A stretch of 64,000 nucleotides of DNA from Candidatus Oscillochloris fontis. GTDB taxonomy: Bacteria; Chloroflexota; Chloroflexia; Chloroflexales; Chloroflexaceae. A model generated the notes under the pieces. That model saw only the letters and a list, made by a program, of their open reading frames with translations, did no database searches and was not told the origin of the DNA. Positions within the stretch are counted from its first letter, which is position 1, and every line of letters begins with the position of its first letter. The stretch is taken from the NCBI RefSeq assembly GCF_004138135.1, contig NZ_RYFD01000010.1, positions 1 to 64,000 of the forward strand. Direction: 5' to 3'. This document shows, piece by piece, positions 45,867-54,559 of the stretch. Position numbers and translations under genes: made by a program.

Positions 45867-45895
45867 ATTATAGAACCGCTTGTCTTTTGTGTCAA
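45867..45895 (-). promoter_or_regulatory. Act operon promoter, perfect consensus
   Basis: On the minus strand TTGACA (45895-45890), 17-base spacer, TATAAT (45872-45867). Expected start of transcription about 45860, giving a leader of about 42 bases to actA. This is the only exact sigma-70 consensus promoter noticed in the window and suggests strong expression. Confidence 0.75.
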
Positions 45896-45916
45896 CTGAA
45901 TCCAATCCGTTGTCAA

Positions 45917-45952
45917 TAATAGTGCGTCAAAATCTCGCAATGTCCACTATTA
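45917..45952. promoter_or_regulatory. Inverted repeat upstream of the act promoter
   Basis: TAATAGTG (45917-45924) and CACTATTA (45945-45952), 8-bp perfect arms 20 bases apart, about 22 bases beyond the -35 box and between divergent act and NADH dehydrogenase genes. The position suits an activator or a shared operator. The 45819-46146 gap is clearly richer in A and T than its surroundings and has no gene. Confidence 0.45.
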
Positions 45953-46146
45953 AAATGATATCTGCCAGTTATGAAATTGATCGGACGTGTCATATGATGC
46001 AATCTGGTCGGCTAGAACCAAGTCGCCTATCAGGTATATACTGTGCAAAAAAATTGTGCGTTAGCTGTTCAAGCTACCTTGACTTTGTGAAAAAAATATA
46101 TATCATCCGAGCTATGCGGGGGAGAGCAATCCGAGGAGTCACAGCG

Positions 46147-47514
46147 ATGGCCGAGAATCAGCCACAGAGAGACGAAGCAAACAACCAGCCGACGATCCGC
46201 TACAGCCGCAACGGAGCGCGTCCGTGGCCTTCAGCACGCCCACGGGTGGTGATCATTGGGGCTGGTTTCGGCGGGATCAATGCTGCCCGCGCCCTGGCCA
46301 ACAAAGATGTTGATGTGCTCATGATTGACCGCAACAACTACCACGGGTTCTGGCCACTCCTCTACCAAGTGGCGACGGCGGGCCTCGAACCGGAATCGGT
46401 AGCCTACCCGGTGCGGGCGATTATCCGCCGCTTCAGTAATGTCAGTTTTATGATGGCCGAGGTGACCCGCGTTGATTGTGCGGCCAAATTCGTCTATACC
46501 CCCACTATCGCGCTACCCTACGATTACCTGATCATCGCCGCTGGCAGTGCGAATAACTACTTCGGGAATGATTCATTGGCCGATCATACCTATGGGCTAA
46601 AGGATCTGGACGATGCCGAGCGCCTGCGCAACCATGTACTCTCCAATTTTGAATATGCGGTGAGTGAACAAGACCCGGCGATCCGGCAACGTTTGATGAC
46701 GTTGGTAATCGTGGGTGGTGGGCCAACCGGCGTTGAATTAGCCGGTGCATTTATTGAATTAGTACATCACGTTTTGGTGCGTGATTACCCAATGTTAGAC
46801 ATCTCCGAAGCGCGGGTGGTGCTGATTGAAGCGAGTGAGCATATTCTCGCTGTCTTCCCCGAAACGCTGCGCCGGAGCGGGTTGCACCGCCTAGAGAAGA
46901 TGGGTGTCGAGGTGCGTCTCAAGACGATGGTGTCCCATGTTGATGCGCAGGGAGTAACACTGAGTGATGGCAGTCGCATAGAGACGGACTCGGTGATCTG
47001 GGCGGCTGGCGTGCGTGGGGCACCGCTGGCGGATAGCCTGGAGGTGCAATTGGGGCGAAGTAGCCGCGTACCGGTACAACCGACGCTCAATCTGGCCGAG
47101 CATCCCGATGTCTTCGTGATCGGTGACATGGCCTATCTGGAGACCTACAAACCGGGGGTTCCCTATCCGATGATCGCGCCGGTGGCGGTACAGATGGCCG
47201 AGTTGGCAGCACATAACATTTTGGCCAAGACGCGCCGTCGCCCACTGCGGCCCTTCCGCTACTTCGATAAGGGCAACATGGCGACTATCGGGCGGCGCGG
47301 GGCGGTGATGGATGCCTTCGGCATCCGTCTGAGCGGGTTTCTGGCCTGGATGGGCTGGTTACTGGTACACCTGATGTTCTTAGTCGGGTTCCGTAACCGG
47401 GTGATTGTGCTGCTCAATTGGGCCTATAGCTACTTTACCTACGACCGTGGGGTGCGCCTGATTAGTGGCCTGAAACCGCGCAAACGTCCATCACCGCCTG
47501 AAAGCACGAGGTAA
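46147..47514 (+). CDS. Type II NADH dehydrogenase (NDH-2-like)
   Basis: 455 residues. FAD-binding GAGFGG near residue 38, MIDRNNYHGFWPLLYQVATAGLEP (NDH-2 signature), NAD-binding VGGGPTGVELAGA, VIWAAGVRG, VIGDMAYL and the AVQMAELAAHNI helix. A C-terminal amphipathic or membrane-attaching part (FLAWMGWLLVHLMFLVGFRNR) fits a monotopic quinone reductase. It would feed NADH electrons to menaquinone, the substrate of the divergent ACIII. GAGGAG lies 8 bases before ATG 46147; earlier in-frame codons cover the AT-rich control region. Confidence 0.9.
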   Translation: MAENQPQRDEANNQPTIRYSRNGARPWPSARPRVVIIGAGFGGINAARALANKDVDVLMIDRNNYHGFWPLLYQVATAGLEPESVAYPVRAIIRRFSNVSFMMAEVTRVDCAAKFVYTPTIALPYDYLIIAAGSANNYFGNDSLADHTYGLKDLDDAERLRNHVLSNFEYAVSEQDPAIRQRLMTLVIVGGGPTGVELAGAFIELVHHVLVRDYPMLDISEARVVLIEASEHILAVFPETLRRSGLHRLEKMGVEVRLKTMVSHVDAQGVTLSDGSRIETDSVIWAAGVRGAPLADSLEVQLGRSSRVPVQPTLNLAEHPDVFVIGDMAYLETYKPGVPYPMIAPVAVQMAELAAHNILAKTRRRPLRPFRYFDKGNMATIGRRGAVMDAFGIRLSGFLAWMGWLLVHLMFLVGFRNRVIVLLNWAYSYFTYDRGVRLISGLKPRKRPSPPESTR

Positions 47515-47520
47515 GCATTT

Positions 47521-48258
47521 ATGCCCTTGCTCAATGGTCTGCTCTACCCTTGGCGGGCGTTTCATCTGATCCGACAGCACCGCGAGTTGTGGGGGTTTGT
47601 GCTGGTGCCGATTTTGCTGAATGTGGTGGTCGGTATTCTGCTCTACACTTGGCTCTATATGGTCGGGCTGAACCAGATCGAGCAGTTTGGAGTGAACGGG
47701 AGCAACCTTGCCGCGATCTTGACGACGCTGGCCAAGGTGGTCTACCTGATCGGGTTGGCCATCGGGGTTGGCTGGCTGATGGTGCGCTTTGGGGTGGTGT
47801 TGGGTGCGCCCTGGTATGGGCAGTTGGCTGGTCGGTTGGAGGTGATTGTTAGCGGGCAAGCAGAAGCCGAGACACCGCTCTCGGTGGCGCGTGTGGCCCA
47901 CGATATTGGGCGAGCACTGCTGTTTGAACTCAAAAAACTGGCGCTGACGCTCGCCATTGGGCTGCCGGGGTTGCTGCTCAATTTCGTACCGCTGCTCGGC
48001 AACACGCTGTCTACGGCCATCGCCATTTGCCTAGGGGCATTGATTGCGTGTCTGGATTTCTTCGATGCGCCACTGGAACGCCAGCATATGCGCTTCCGCG
48101 CCAAGCTAGGGATGGTGCGCCAGACATTCCCCGCCAGTTCCAGCTTTGGATTTCTGGCGGCATTTTTGGTCTCAATTCCGCTACTGAACCTCGTGACAAT
48201 TCCACTGTGCGTGGCTGGAGGGACACTCTTGGTGATCGAGCAGCAGAACCGCGATTAG
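47521..48258 (+). CDS. EI24-domain membrane protein
   Basis: 245 residues with five or six membrane helices. GLLYPWRAFHLIRQHRELWGFVLVPILLN at the N-terminus and the pattern LERQHMRFRAKLG...FGFLAAFLVSIPLLNLVTIPLCVAGGTLL are typical of the EI24/CysZ superfamily. Some relatives are sulfate transporters, but the function here is not established. It begins 6 bases after the NADH dehydrogenase stop and overlaps the convergent hemW stop by a few bases. Confidence 0.8.
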   Translation: MPLLNGLLYPWRAFHLIRQHRELWGFVLVPILLNVVVGILLYTWLYMVGLNQIEQFGVNGSNLAAILTTLAKVVYLIGLAIGVGWLMVRFGVVLGAPWYGQLAGRLEVIVSGQAEAETPLSVARVAHDIGRALLFELKKLALTLAIGLPGLLLNFVPLLGNTLSTAIAICLGALIACLDFFDAPLERQHMRFRAKLGMVRQTFPASSSFGFLAAFLVSIPLLNLVTIPLCVAGGTLLVIEQQNRD

Positions 48259-49442
48259 AGAAAGTGCTGAAAGACCTGATTGCCAATCATACGGCCTCTG
48301 GGCGTAAGCCATACCCGCTCCGCATCTTGTTCGAGCAAGCCCAGGGCCACCAGATTGGCAATCTCGCCGCCATAGACCGTAGCGAGAGCCATGCCACAAC
48401 GGGCCGCGAAGTGGGCGGCACCAACACCCATGTTGAGGCGCAACCCCATCATCATCGTCTCGGCGCACAGGTCGGCGGGAGTGAGCGGGATGATCTCGGC
48501 CACTGGACGCTGCGCAGCCGCCAAGGCTGCCAGATAACCATCAATGGTGAGCCTGTTGGCATAACGATGCCGATCATGCGGGGTGGTGATATGGCCATAG
48601 GCACCAGCCCCCGCCGCCAGATAGTCACTATTGAGCCAATAGGCGAGGTTGTGCTGGCAAGCATGCGAAGGAAGTGGGCCAGCGGCACTGGTACGAGCAA
48701 AGTTGGAGATCTCGTACTGGAGGTAGCCATTGGCCGCCAGATGCTCCAAGGCCATCTCGTACATCGTGGCGCTGCGATCATCATCGGGGAGACGAACCCG
48801 CCCAGCGGTGACCTGGGCATAGAGCGGGGTCTGCTCCTCCAGGATCAATGAATAGAGGGCGAGGTGATCGGGTTGCCAGACAGTGATCGCGGCGAGGGTC
48901 TGTTCCCAATCCTCTAGGGTTTGGCCGGGTAGGCCGAAGATGAAGTCGAGATTGATCGATTCAAAGCCAGCCGCACGAGCCTGGAGGTAGCTCTGCTGCG
49001 CCTCCTCCGCGTTATGGATGCGCCCCAGAATGCGCAGGGTAGGATTGTGTAAGCTTTGCACGCCCAGACTCAGCCGATTAACCCCTAACTGGCACAAGCC
49101 GCGCAGATAATCGGGAGCGAGCAGGGTTCCGGGGTTGGCCTCGCATGAGATCTCGGCATCTGCAAGTGGCACAATCTGGCTGGCGGCGACGAGGATGCGC
49201 TCGATCTGATCGAGGGTGAGCATCGTCGGTGTACCGCCACCGAAGAAGATCGTCGGACGCAGTGCAGCCGCCTCGGTCGAGACGGGCGGGGTAGGGATGA
49301 CCGACGTGGCCAGCATGGCCAACTCAGCACAGAGCGCGGTCACATATGCGTCAATCCTGTCATCCACGTTGGCGTAGGAGTTGAAATCGCAGTAGCTACA
49401 GCGACGGTGACAAAAAGGAATGTGGATGTAGAGGTGTTTCAT
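48255..49442 (-). CDS. hemW: Radical SAM haem chaperone HemW
   Basis: 395 residues. HIPFCHRRCSYCDFNSYAN holds the CxxxCxxC cluster and the HemW-type CDFNS; GGGTPTML, LSLGVQSLHNPTLRILGR, NLDFIFGLPGQTLEDW and YEISNFAR are family motifs. It lacks the fourth Cys of true HemN (CxC). HemW binds haem and is thought to deliver it to respiratory proteins, which fits the nearby cytochrome genes. The ATG at 49442 abuts a hairpin of an IS-like remnant. Confidence 0.9.
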   Translation of the reverse strand: MKHLYIHIPFCHRRCSYCDFNSYANVDDRIDAYVTALCAELAMLATSVIPTPPVSTEAAALRPTIFFGGGTPTMLTLDQIERILVAASQIVPLADAEISCEANPGTLLAPDYLRGLCQLGVNRLSLGVQSLHNPTLRILGRIHNAEEAQQSYLQARAAGFESINLDFIFGLPGQTLEDWEQTLAAITVWQPDHLALYSLILEEQTPLYAQVTAGRVRLPDDDRSATMYEMALEHLAANGYLQYEISNFARTSAAGPLPSHACQHNLAYWLNSDYLAAGAGAYGHITTPHDRHRYANRLTIDGYLAALAAAQRPVAEIIPLTPADLCAETMMMGLRLNMGVGAAHFAARCGMALATVYGGEIANLVALGLLEQDAERVWLTPRGRMIGNQVFQHFL

Positions 49443-49445
49443 AGA

Positions 49446-49835
49446 ATTAGCCTCAGGAAACCCGCCCGTTTACGAGTGGGAGGAATGAGGCTTGTGCGGC
49501 CTCACTCCCTGGTAGGTGTTCACCACCGCACCGCATTCAGCGGTGTGGGGCAACCACGTGGGTATGGTATACTGTCCATGTGCGAAGGCACAATTCGGGG
49601 CAATGCACCCGTGGACCCGGTTTGCCGCACGTTTCCACCTGAACCTTGCTGGTTCTGTCGAGGAATCCTTCGGCAGGTAAAACGTTCAGGGTCAGATGCC
49701 CGTGCATCTGCCATCGCTGTCGGGTTCGCCCGACAGGGCACCCGTAAACGTGCCGTACTGCTCGGAGGCAGGTTCGCCTGTCGCGCAAGAGCAAAGCCCC
49801 CGCCTTGAGGCGGGTGGTAGTTTACAACCTATCCC
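49446..49835 (+). mobile_element. ORF-less IS200/IS605-like remnant
   Basis: Two outward-facing end-like hairpins flank this gap. At the left, reading the minus strand, GCCTCATTCCTCCCACTCG leads into a nested stem whose outer arms are GCCTCA (49450-49455) and TGAGGC (49486-49491). At the right, AAAGCCCCCGCC-TTGA-GGCGGGTGGTAGTTTAC (49794-49824) is the sort of right-end palindrome found in IS200/IS605 and TnpB/IscB elements. No transposase or nuclease gene remains. The limits are approximate. Confidence 0.45.
49560..49825 (+). ncRNA. HEARO/omega-RNA-like structured RNA candidate
   Basis: Dense stems are visible: GAACC-TTGCT-GGTTC (49641-49655), CAGATG-CCCGTG-CATCTG (49693-49710), CTGTCGGG-TTCG-CCCGACAG (49717-49736), CAGG-TTCG-CCTG (49769-49780) and the final CCCGCC-TTGA-GGCGGG (49798-49813). 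CCTGAAC (49638-49644) can pair with GTTCAGG (49684-49690) across other stems, suggesting a pseudoknot or multi-branch core. This style fits the guide RNAs of IscB/IsrB/TnpB transposons, whose ORF-less copies are known. Assignment to that class is from memory of the style, not an alignment. Confidence 0.45.
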
Positions 49836-49856
49836 CATTCACGAGCCGAGTATAGA

Positions 49857-50726
49857 CTAGTGTTGATTCGCACCCACATGCACATGAGCATTATAGCTTG
49901 AACGCACCAGTGGGCCGCTTTCGATGTGGGTAAAGCCGCGCTTGAGACCTTCATCTTTAAAGAAGGCGAACTCCTCTGGAGTGACGAAGCGATCCACCGG
50001 CCAGTAACTTGCATCGGGGGCGAGGTACTGGCCAATGGTGAGGATGTTCACATCGGCGGTGCGTAGCGCATCCATAACCTCAATGACTTCCGCATTGGTC
50101 TCTCCAGCCCCAACCATCATGCCGCTCTTGGTGACAAGCTGGGGGTCGAAGGCGCGGGCGCGAGCGAGCAGTTCAATACTCTGCTGGAACGCAGCACGGG
50201 GCCGAAAGCGGCGGAAGAGGCGATCAATACTCTCGATGTTATGGTTGAGGACATCGGGGTGCGCATCAAGCACCATCTGAAGCGCCGCCCAATTGCCATC
50301 GAAATCGGGGATGAGCACCTCAATCTGGCAATCGGGGGTCTGTTCGCGAATGCGTTGGATCGTGCGGGCGAAGATATGCGCCCCACCATCGGGTTGGTCG
50401 TCGCGGTTGACCGAGGTGAGCACGGCGTAGCGCAGGCGCAGATGCGCAACCGAGGCGGCCACCCGTTCAGGCTCGTGTTCATCGAGAGGTTGGGGCTTAC
50501 CCTTACCGATGGCGCAGTAGCGGCAGCCACGGGTACAGATGTCGCCGAGGAGGAGGAAGGTGGCGGTGCGGTGGTTCCAACACTCACCGATATTGGGGCA
50601 GCGGGCCTCCTCACAGACCGTATGCAGCCCCTTTTGGCGCATCAGAGTCAAGACATCGCTATAGTTTTCGCCGGAGGGTGCGCGGGCCTTAAGCCAGGCA
50701 GGCCGACGGGGAGTCGTGGTGGTCAT
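49857..50726 (-). CDS. lipA: Lipoyl synthase
   Basis: 289 residues. Auxiliary cluster motif CEEARCPNIGEC, radical SAM motif CTRGCRYC, and the C-terminal RSSYNAHVH serine ligand region. It inserts two sulfurs into octanoyl groups on lipoyl domains, using two 4Fe-4S clusters. ATG overlaps the lipB stop (ATGA), so lipB-lipA are co-translated. All cluster ligands are present. Confidence 0.95.
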   Translation of the reverse strand: MTTTTPRRPAWLKARAPSGENYSDVLTLMRQKGLHTVCEEARCPNIGECWNHRTATFLLLGDICTRGCRYCAIGKGKPQPLDEHEPERVAASVAHLRLRYAVLTSVNRDDQPDGGAHIFARTIQRIREQTPDCQIEVLIPDFDGNWAALQMVLDAHPDVLNHNIESIDRLFRRFRPRAAFQQSIELLARARAFDPQLVTKSGMMVGAGETNAEVIEVMDALRTADVNILTIGQYLAPDASYWPVDRFVTPEEFAFFKDEGLKRGFTHIESGPLVRSSYNAHVHVGANQH

Positions 50727-51427
50727 AGAGATATACCTTCAGCGTTCAACGGGGCAGCTACGGGTTCAAGCAGACTGACCTCAAAGAGCATCGCAAAATG
50801 GTGTAAGAGAATCGGCTCAACCTGATCAGGAGTAACGGGGTAGCCCAACAACGCTTGGAGTGACGTAACCCCACGCTCACCAATACCACAGGGGATGATC
50901 TGAGCAAAGCCGTGCAGGTCGGGATTGACATTGAGCGCGAAGCCGTGGCTGGTGACACCGGCGGCACTCAGTTTAACTCCAATCGCACAAATCTTGGCGC
51001 GGCCATCCTGCACCCAGACCCCGGTGAGGCCGGGGATGCGCTGGCCAACGAGCGCGAACTCGGCCAGAGTCCGGATGATGACCTCCTCAATATTACGCAC
51101 ATAGCGACCAATATCGCCGCCGTGCTGCGAGAGCTTGAGGATGGGGTAGCCGACAATCTGGCCGGGAGCGTGGTACGTCACATCGCCCCCGCGATCAGTC
51201 TGGACGAGTGCGATGCCACGCGCCGCCAAGACCTCAGGTGGCGCAAGAATATGTTCAGGGCGCGCCTTATTACCGAGGGTAATCGTGGGCGGATGTTGGA
51301 GAATAATCAGCGTATCATCACCACGGCCAGCGGAGCGTTCAGCGGCATAGTGGCGCATCATGCCCCACGACTGGGAGTAGTCAAGACAACCGGGGCGAAT
51401 CAGTGTAACCGGGCGCAGAGTAGTCAT
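50723..51427 (-). CDS. lipB: Octanoyltransferase
   Basis: 234 residues. RGGDVTYHAPGQIVGYPIL, the catalytic Lys in KICAIGVKLSAAGVTSHGFALNVNPDL and the catalytic Cys in IIPCGIGERGVTSL. It moves octanoate from acyl carrier protein to lipoyl domains, the step before LipA. ATG 51427 is used; TACAAT on the minus strand (51440-51435) ends about 7 bases before it, suggesting a very short or absent leader. Confidence 0.93.
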   Translation of the reverse strand: MTTLRPVTLIRPGCLDYSQSWGMMRHYAAERSAGRGDDTLIILQHPPTITLGNKARPEHILAPPEVLAARGIALVQTDRGGDVTYHAPGQIVGYPILKLSQHGGDIGRYVRNIEEVIIRTLAEFALVGQRIPGLTGVWVQDGRAKICAIGVKLSAAGVTSHGFALNVNPDLHGFAQIIPCGIGERGVTSLQALLGYPVTPDQVEPILLHHFAMLFEVSLLEPVAAPLNAEGISL

Positions 51428-51457
51428 AGGGAATATTGTATCATGCTCGATCACCTT

Positions 51458-51840
51458 TGGTGGAGGTTCAGGGGCGGCGAAGCCTCATAGATATTCGATT
51501 AAGCCTGAAGGGAGCACCATCTTCCAGCCGACATGAAATATCCTGGCCCAGTCCGTAGGGGCGAAGCATCGCCCCCCAGATGACCGGGGGAAACCCCAAC
51601 CATGTTGGGGGCGATGCTTCGCCCCTACATGAACCCTCGCCATTCCCCGTACATGCCACGGGTGCCCCACCATGCCCCGGCATAATGTTCCCCCGCCCCG
51701 CCACAGGTGCCCCGCCATGCCCCGGCATCCCGTAGGGGCGAAGCATCGCCCCCCAGATGACCGGGGAAACCCCAACCATGTTGGCGGGCGCAGCCCCAAG
51801 CGTGGTTTTGAGGGGCGGTAGCCCTAAAGCTCATGTCTGT
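51458..51840. repeat. Repeat cluster between lipB and the HD gene
   Basis: The 521-base gap is largely repeats. A full 74-bp element with GTAGGGGCGAAGCATCGC ends lies at 51555-51628. A half copy of it starts at 51732, sharing GCCCCCCAGATGACCGGGG before diverging at 51781. Between them is a 23-bp direct repeat (GGTGCCCC-R-CCATGCCCC and GGCAT; 51661-51683 and 51706-51728). TTTGAGGGGCGG-TAGCCCTAAAG ends the block. Frames across it are low-complexity and not credible genes. Confidence 0.65.
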
Positions 51841-51866
51841 GGTAGCAGATTGGATCGGAGCTATGA

Positions 51867-51872
51867 TACAAT
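51867..51872 (+). promoter_or_regulatory. -10 element before the HD-domain gene
   Basis: TACAAT in ATGATACAATACG, about 75 bases before the start, at the right edge of the repeat cluster. No strong -35. Confidence 0.35.
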
Positions 51873-51948
51873 ACGAAGTGCAACCAATGGCGGTTTGCAG
51901 ACGTCTGGTTATGCAATTCCCCCAATACTTCGCCTCAGGAGATGCTGG

Positions 51949-52449
51949 ATGTACGAACCCCTGATCGCCGATCTGGCTGCACACCCACGAGTTGTCGAGA
52001 CACGTCACCACATGCACCACAGTGTTTCCAAGCACGACCACATGATGCGCGTTGTCCGTTACTCATACCGTCTCGCACGGATCTTTCGTGCGGATCGGCG
52101 CACCTGTGTGCGTGCTGCGATTCTGCATGATCTGGATTCACGGTTAGGCACCCTCAGCACGCATGGTGCGATTGCGGCAGAGGTAGCGGCCACCCTTGGT
52201 GAACCACACGAAGTTTCGGCAGCAATCATCAGCCACATGTACCCAATTGGCCCCAAGCCAACCACCCGCGAGGGCTGGGTGCTAGTGGTCGCCGACAAGA
52301 TCGCCTCGTTGACCGACATGACCACATTTGTGAGCGGGCTGTTTACGGGACAGAGTCTCCGCGAGCGGCAGCGACTATGCCAGACCGACCCATTCTACGC
52401 GGGGAAGCGGCGACGCCGAATGCGGCGATTGTGGCAGAATGTGACGTAG
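51949..52449 (+). CDS. HD-domain phosphohydrolase
   Basis: 166 residues. HD metal-site motifs: HHSVSKHDHMMRVVRYSYRLA, ILHDLDS (HD pair) and ISHMYPIG; then VVADKIASLTDM. It resembles small HD hydrolases that act on nucleotides or phosphate esters; substrate unknown. ATG 51949 has AGGAG (51937-51941) 7 nt upstream. Upstream in-frame sequence lies in the repeat cluster and is rejected. Confidence 0.78.
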   Translation: MYEPLIADLAAHPRVVETRHHMHHSVSKHDHMMRVVRYSYRLARIFRADRRTCVRAAILHDLDSRLGTLSTHGAIAAEVAATLGEPHEVSAAIISHMYPIGPKPTTREGWVLVVADKIASLTDMTTFVSGLFTGQSLRERQRLCQTDPFYAGKRRRRMRRLWQNVT

Positions 52450-52450
52450 G

Positions 52451-52551
52451 GGCACCTCAAGCTAAGCCCATGGGTTTGGGGCGTAGCCCCAAGCCGAGAT
52501 CTTTTTAGCTTGAGGCATGGAGGGGCGCGTCGCGACGCGCCCCTTTTTTAT
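52451..52551 (+). terminator. Repeat-derived terminator after the HD gene
   Basis: CCTCAAGCTAA at 52462 pairs with TTAGCTTGAGG at 52507, enclosing TTTGGGGC-GTA-GCCCCAA. It is followed by GGGGCGCGTCG-CGACGCGCCCC and TTTTTTA, a strong intrinsic terminator. It may also stop the convergent permease transcript less efficiently. The first stem is another nested-hairpin copy. Confidence 0.7.
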
Positions 52552-53735
52552 TCCTGCGCAGGTAGCGGGGTAGGATCATGGCCACGGATGCGAGCCGGAA
52601 GGAGGCCAGCGGGGCTAGGCGGCTCGCTGAGGCGGCCATAGAGGTAGCTGAAGAGATCACGCGAGATCGCACCGAGTGGGGCGGAGAGGATGGCCCCCAG
52701 CAAGCCAAAGACCTGTGAGCAGACCACCAGCAGCACCATGAGAACCGCCGGATGCAGACCAACGCTATCGCCAACGATGCGCGGGACGAGGAAATTGTTC
52801 TCGAGTTGCTGGATGAGGATGTACAGACTAAGAACCGCAATACCGGTCGCAGGTGAATCCATAAAACCGAGAATAATGGCCGGGATAGCCCCAAGGATGG
52901 GGCCAATAATCGGAACCAGCTCGGTAAACCCGGCGACTACCGCGAGGAGGAGGATGTAGTCCACCTCCAGGCCGAAGAGATCGAGGATCACAAGGCCCGC
53001 GCCAGCAGCAGACCCCACCGCAAGCCCCAAGATCAGTTGCCCACGGACATACCCACTGACATCGTGATCAACAATATTGATCAAGCCCCAAAAATCGGGA
53101 CGCAGCCAATCGGGGAGCATGCGATCTAGGGTCTCAACCCCGGCCTTTTGATCCATGAGGACATAAAAGAGCCAGAAGGGAATGAGGAAGAAGCCGAGCA
53201 GGAAGGTGACGGTATTGACTGCCGAGAGCAGACTATTGATCAGGAAGGTACCGATCCCCTGCATATAGCTCACAAAGTTGGTGCGCAGGGAGGTGAGGGC
53301 ATTATTGACCAGCACGGCAATATTCTGCTCGACCTCAGTGCGCATCGAATCGGGCAAAGTAGCGAGGATCTGTTGATACTCCTCCATCACTATTTCTGAC
53401 CAACTCTGGATCTGGGCAATCGTGGGCAGGGCACTAATCAACTGACTAATCTGATTGATCAGGGGCGGGACGATATAGGCAAAGAAACCCACCAGTACCA
53501 CCAACGTCCCCAGATAGACTACCAGAATCGCGGCCCAACGCGGCATACCGGTATTGAGGCGATTGACCAGCGGGAGGAGCAAGTAGGCCAGCACAATCCC
53601 GATGACGAAGGGCGTAAGTGCGCCGATGGCACTCAGGAGTAGCCAGCCAACGATGATGAACGCGCCGCAGACCAGCACCCAGCGTGCGACCCGGCGGGGT
53701 GTGAGGTGGCTAAAGAGAATCTTCAGCAGTGTCAT
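52548..53735 (-). CDS. AI-2E family membrane permease
   Basis: 395 residues with about eight membrane helices in the AI-2E arrangement: N-terminal pair, a long amphipathic middle (about 90-160), then helix groups with GRPQLILGLAVG-like QLILGLAVGSAAGAG, FTELVPIIGPILGAIPAIILGF and NFLVPRIVGDSVGLHPAVLMVLL. Family members export the autoinducer AI-2 or act as Na+/H+ antiporters; this one cannot be assigned. It lies 9 bases after the XRE-cupin regulator and is probably co-transcribed. Confidence 0.85.
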   Translation of the reverse strand: MTLLKILFSHLTPRRVARWVLVCGAFIIVGWLLLSAIGALTPFVIGIVLAYLLLPLVNRLNTGMPRWAAILVVYLGTLVVLVGFFAYIVPPLINQISQLISALPTIAQIQSWSEIVMEEYQQILATLPDSMRTEVEQNIAVLVNNALTSLRTNFVSYMQGIGTFLINSLLSAVNTVTFLLGFFLIPFWLFYVLMDQKAGVETLDRMLPDWLRPDFWGLINIVDHDVSGYVRGQLILGLAVGSAAGAGLVILDLFGLEVDYILLLAVVAGFTELVPIIGPILGAIPAIILGFMDSPATGIAVLSLYILIQQLENNFLVPRIVGDSVGLHPAVLMVLLVVCSQVFGLLGAILSAPLGAISRDLFSYLYGRLSEPPSPAGLLPARIRGHDPTPLPAQE

Positions 53736-53744
53736 CGTTAGAAA

Positions 53745-54290
53745 CTAGCGCTCTTCACGGCCAGCCAAGGCGCTCACCGTCAGCACTACCGCCAGCGTCT
53801 CGCCACTATTGATCCAGCTATGGGCCATATCATCACGGTAGAAGAGCGTATCCCCCATATTCAGCGTATACTCCTCATCGCCCAAGGTGTAGCGTAATTG
53901 GCCTTGAAGCACCAGCACCATCTGGCTGCCGCGCCCAGAGAAGCCCTGTTGGCCACTGCCGGGGCGGGCCTCGATCATGCGCGCTTCGAGATCGCTGTTG
54001 GGGGGCAAGAGTGCATAGACCTGCACCGGGGCATCATCAAGGCTGAGGCGCACGCGATCCGCGAGCGTGAGCACCTGACCGGCCTGCTGGCTATCTTCAC
54101 CCTCGAAGAAATGGGTCATCTGCACACTGAAAAACTGGGCCAGTTTGCGCAGATTGGCGACCGAGATGTTGACTTTATCGCGCTCAAGGCGGCTCAAGAA
54201 GGAGGGCGTAAGCCCTGAGCCGTCGGATACTTCTTGGAGTGTGAGGCCACGCTCCTGGCGGAGGCGACCAATTTTTTGTCCGAGTGACAT
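53745..54290 (-). CDS. XRE-family regulator with cupin domain
   Basis: 181 residues. N-terminal helix-turn-helix (IGRLRQERGLTLQEVSDGSGLTPSFLSRLERDK), linker, and C-terminal cupin (GRGSQMVLVLQGQLRYTLGDEEYTLNMGDTLFYRDDMAHSWINSG). Such two-domain regulators sense small metabolites through the cupin, often controlling polyamine or amino-acid genes. It lies upstream of the permease, its likely target together with itself. Confidence 0.9.
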   Translation of the reverse strand: MSLGQKIGRLRQERGLTLQEVSDGSGLTPSFLSRLERDKVNISVANLRKLAQFFSVQMTHFFEGEDSQQAGQVLTLADRVRLSLDDAPVQVYALLPPNSDLEARMIEARPGSGQQGFSGRGSQMVLVLQGQLRYTLGDEEYTLNMGDTLFYRDDMAHSWINSGETLAVVLTVSALAGREER

Positions 54291-54319
54291 AGGACTACTA
54301 CCTTTAAGCTATGGTTTTC

Positions 54320-54338
54320 TGAACTTCCGGGAAGCTTG
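54320..54338. repeat. 19-bp repeat shared with 30084-30102
   Basis: TGAACTTCCGGGAAGCTTG occurs here and over the 3' end of the ATL gene at 30084. Both copies carry further short inverted repeats of GGAAGCTT or GGGAAGTTC. The rest of the 54291-54559 gap has no recognisable gene; a 95-codon frame there runs antisense into the ABC gene and is not supported. Confidence 0.45.
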
Positions 54339-54559
54339 GGAAGTTCTAAAACCGTAACTCACGGGAAAAACATTGTACGATTCAGGCATCAGAGAGAACA
54401 AGAATCATGGCGCTCGTTGTATTATACGCCACAAGAATCGGCAATGTCAAGGCCAATGCACAGATTGAGAAATCCCGTTTTATGGCATACATACGGGCTA
54501 AACACGGTGGGCTTTGTCGAAGATTTGCACAGGGCTAAGCATGCGTTTTGGAAATATAG

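Noticed and set aside
49407-49808. A 133-codon plus-strand frame in the IS-like remnant as a truncated transposase or TnpB.
   Set aside because: No TnpB or transposase motif is present; the frame runs through strong RNA-like stems and into hemW antisense.
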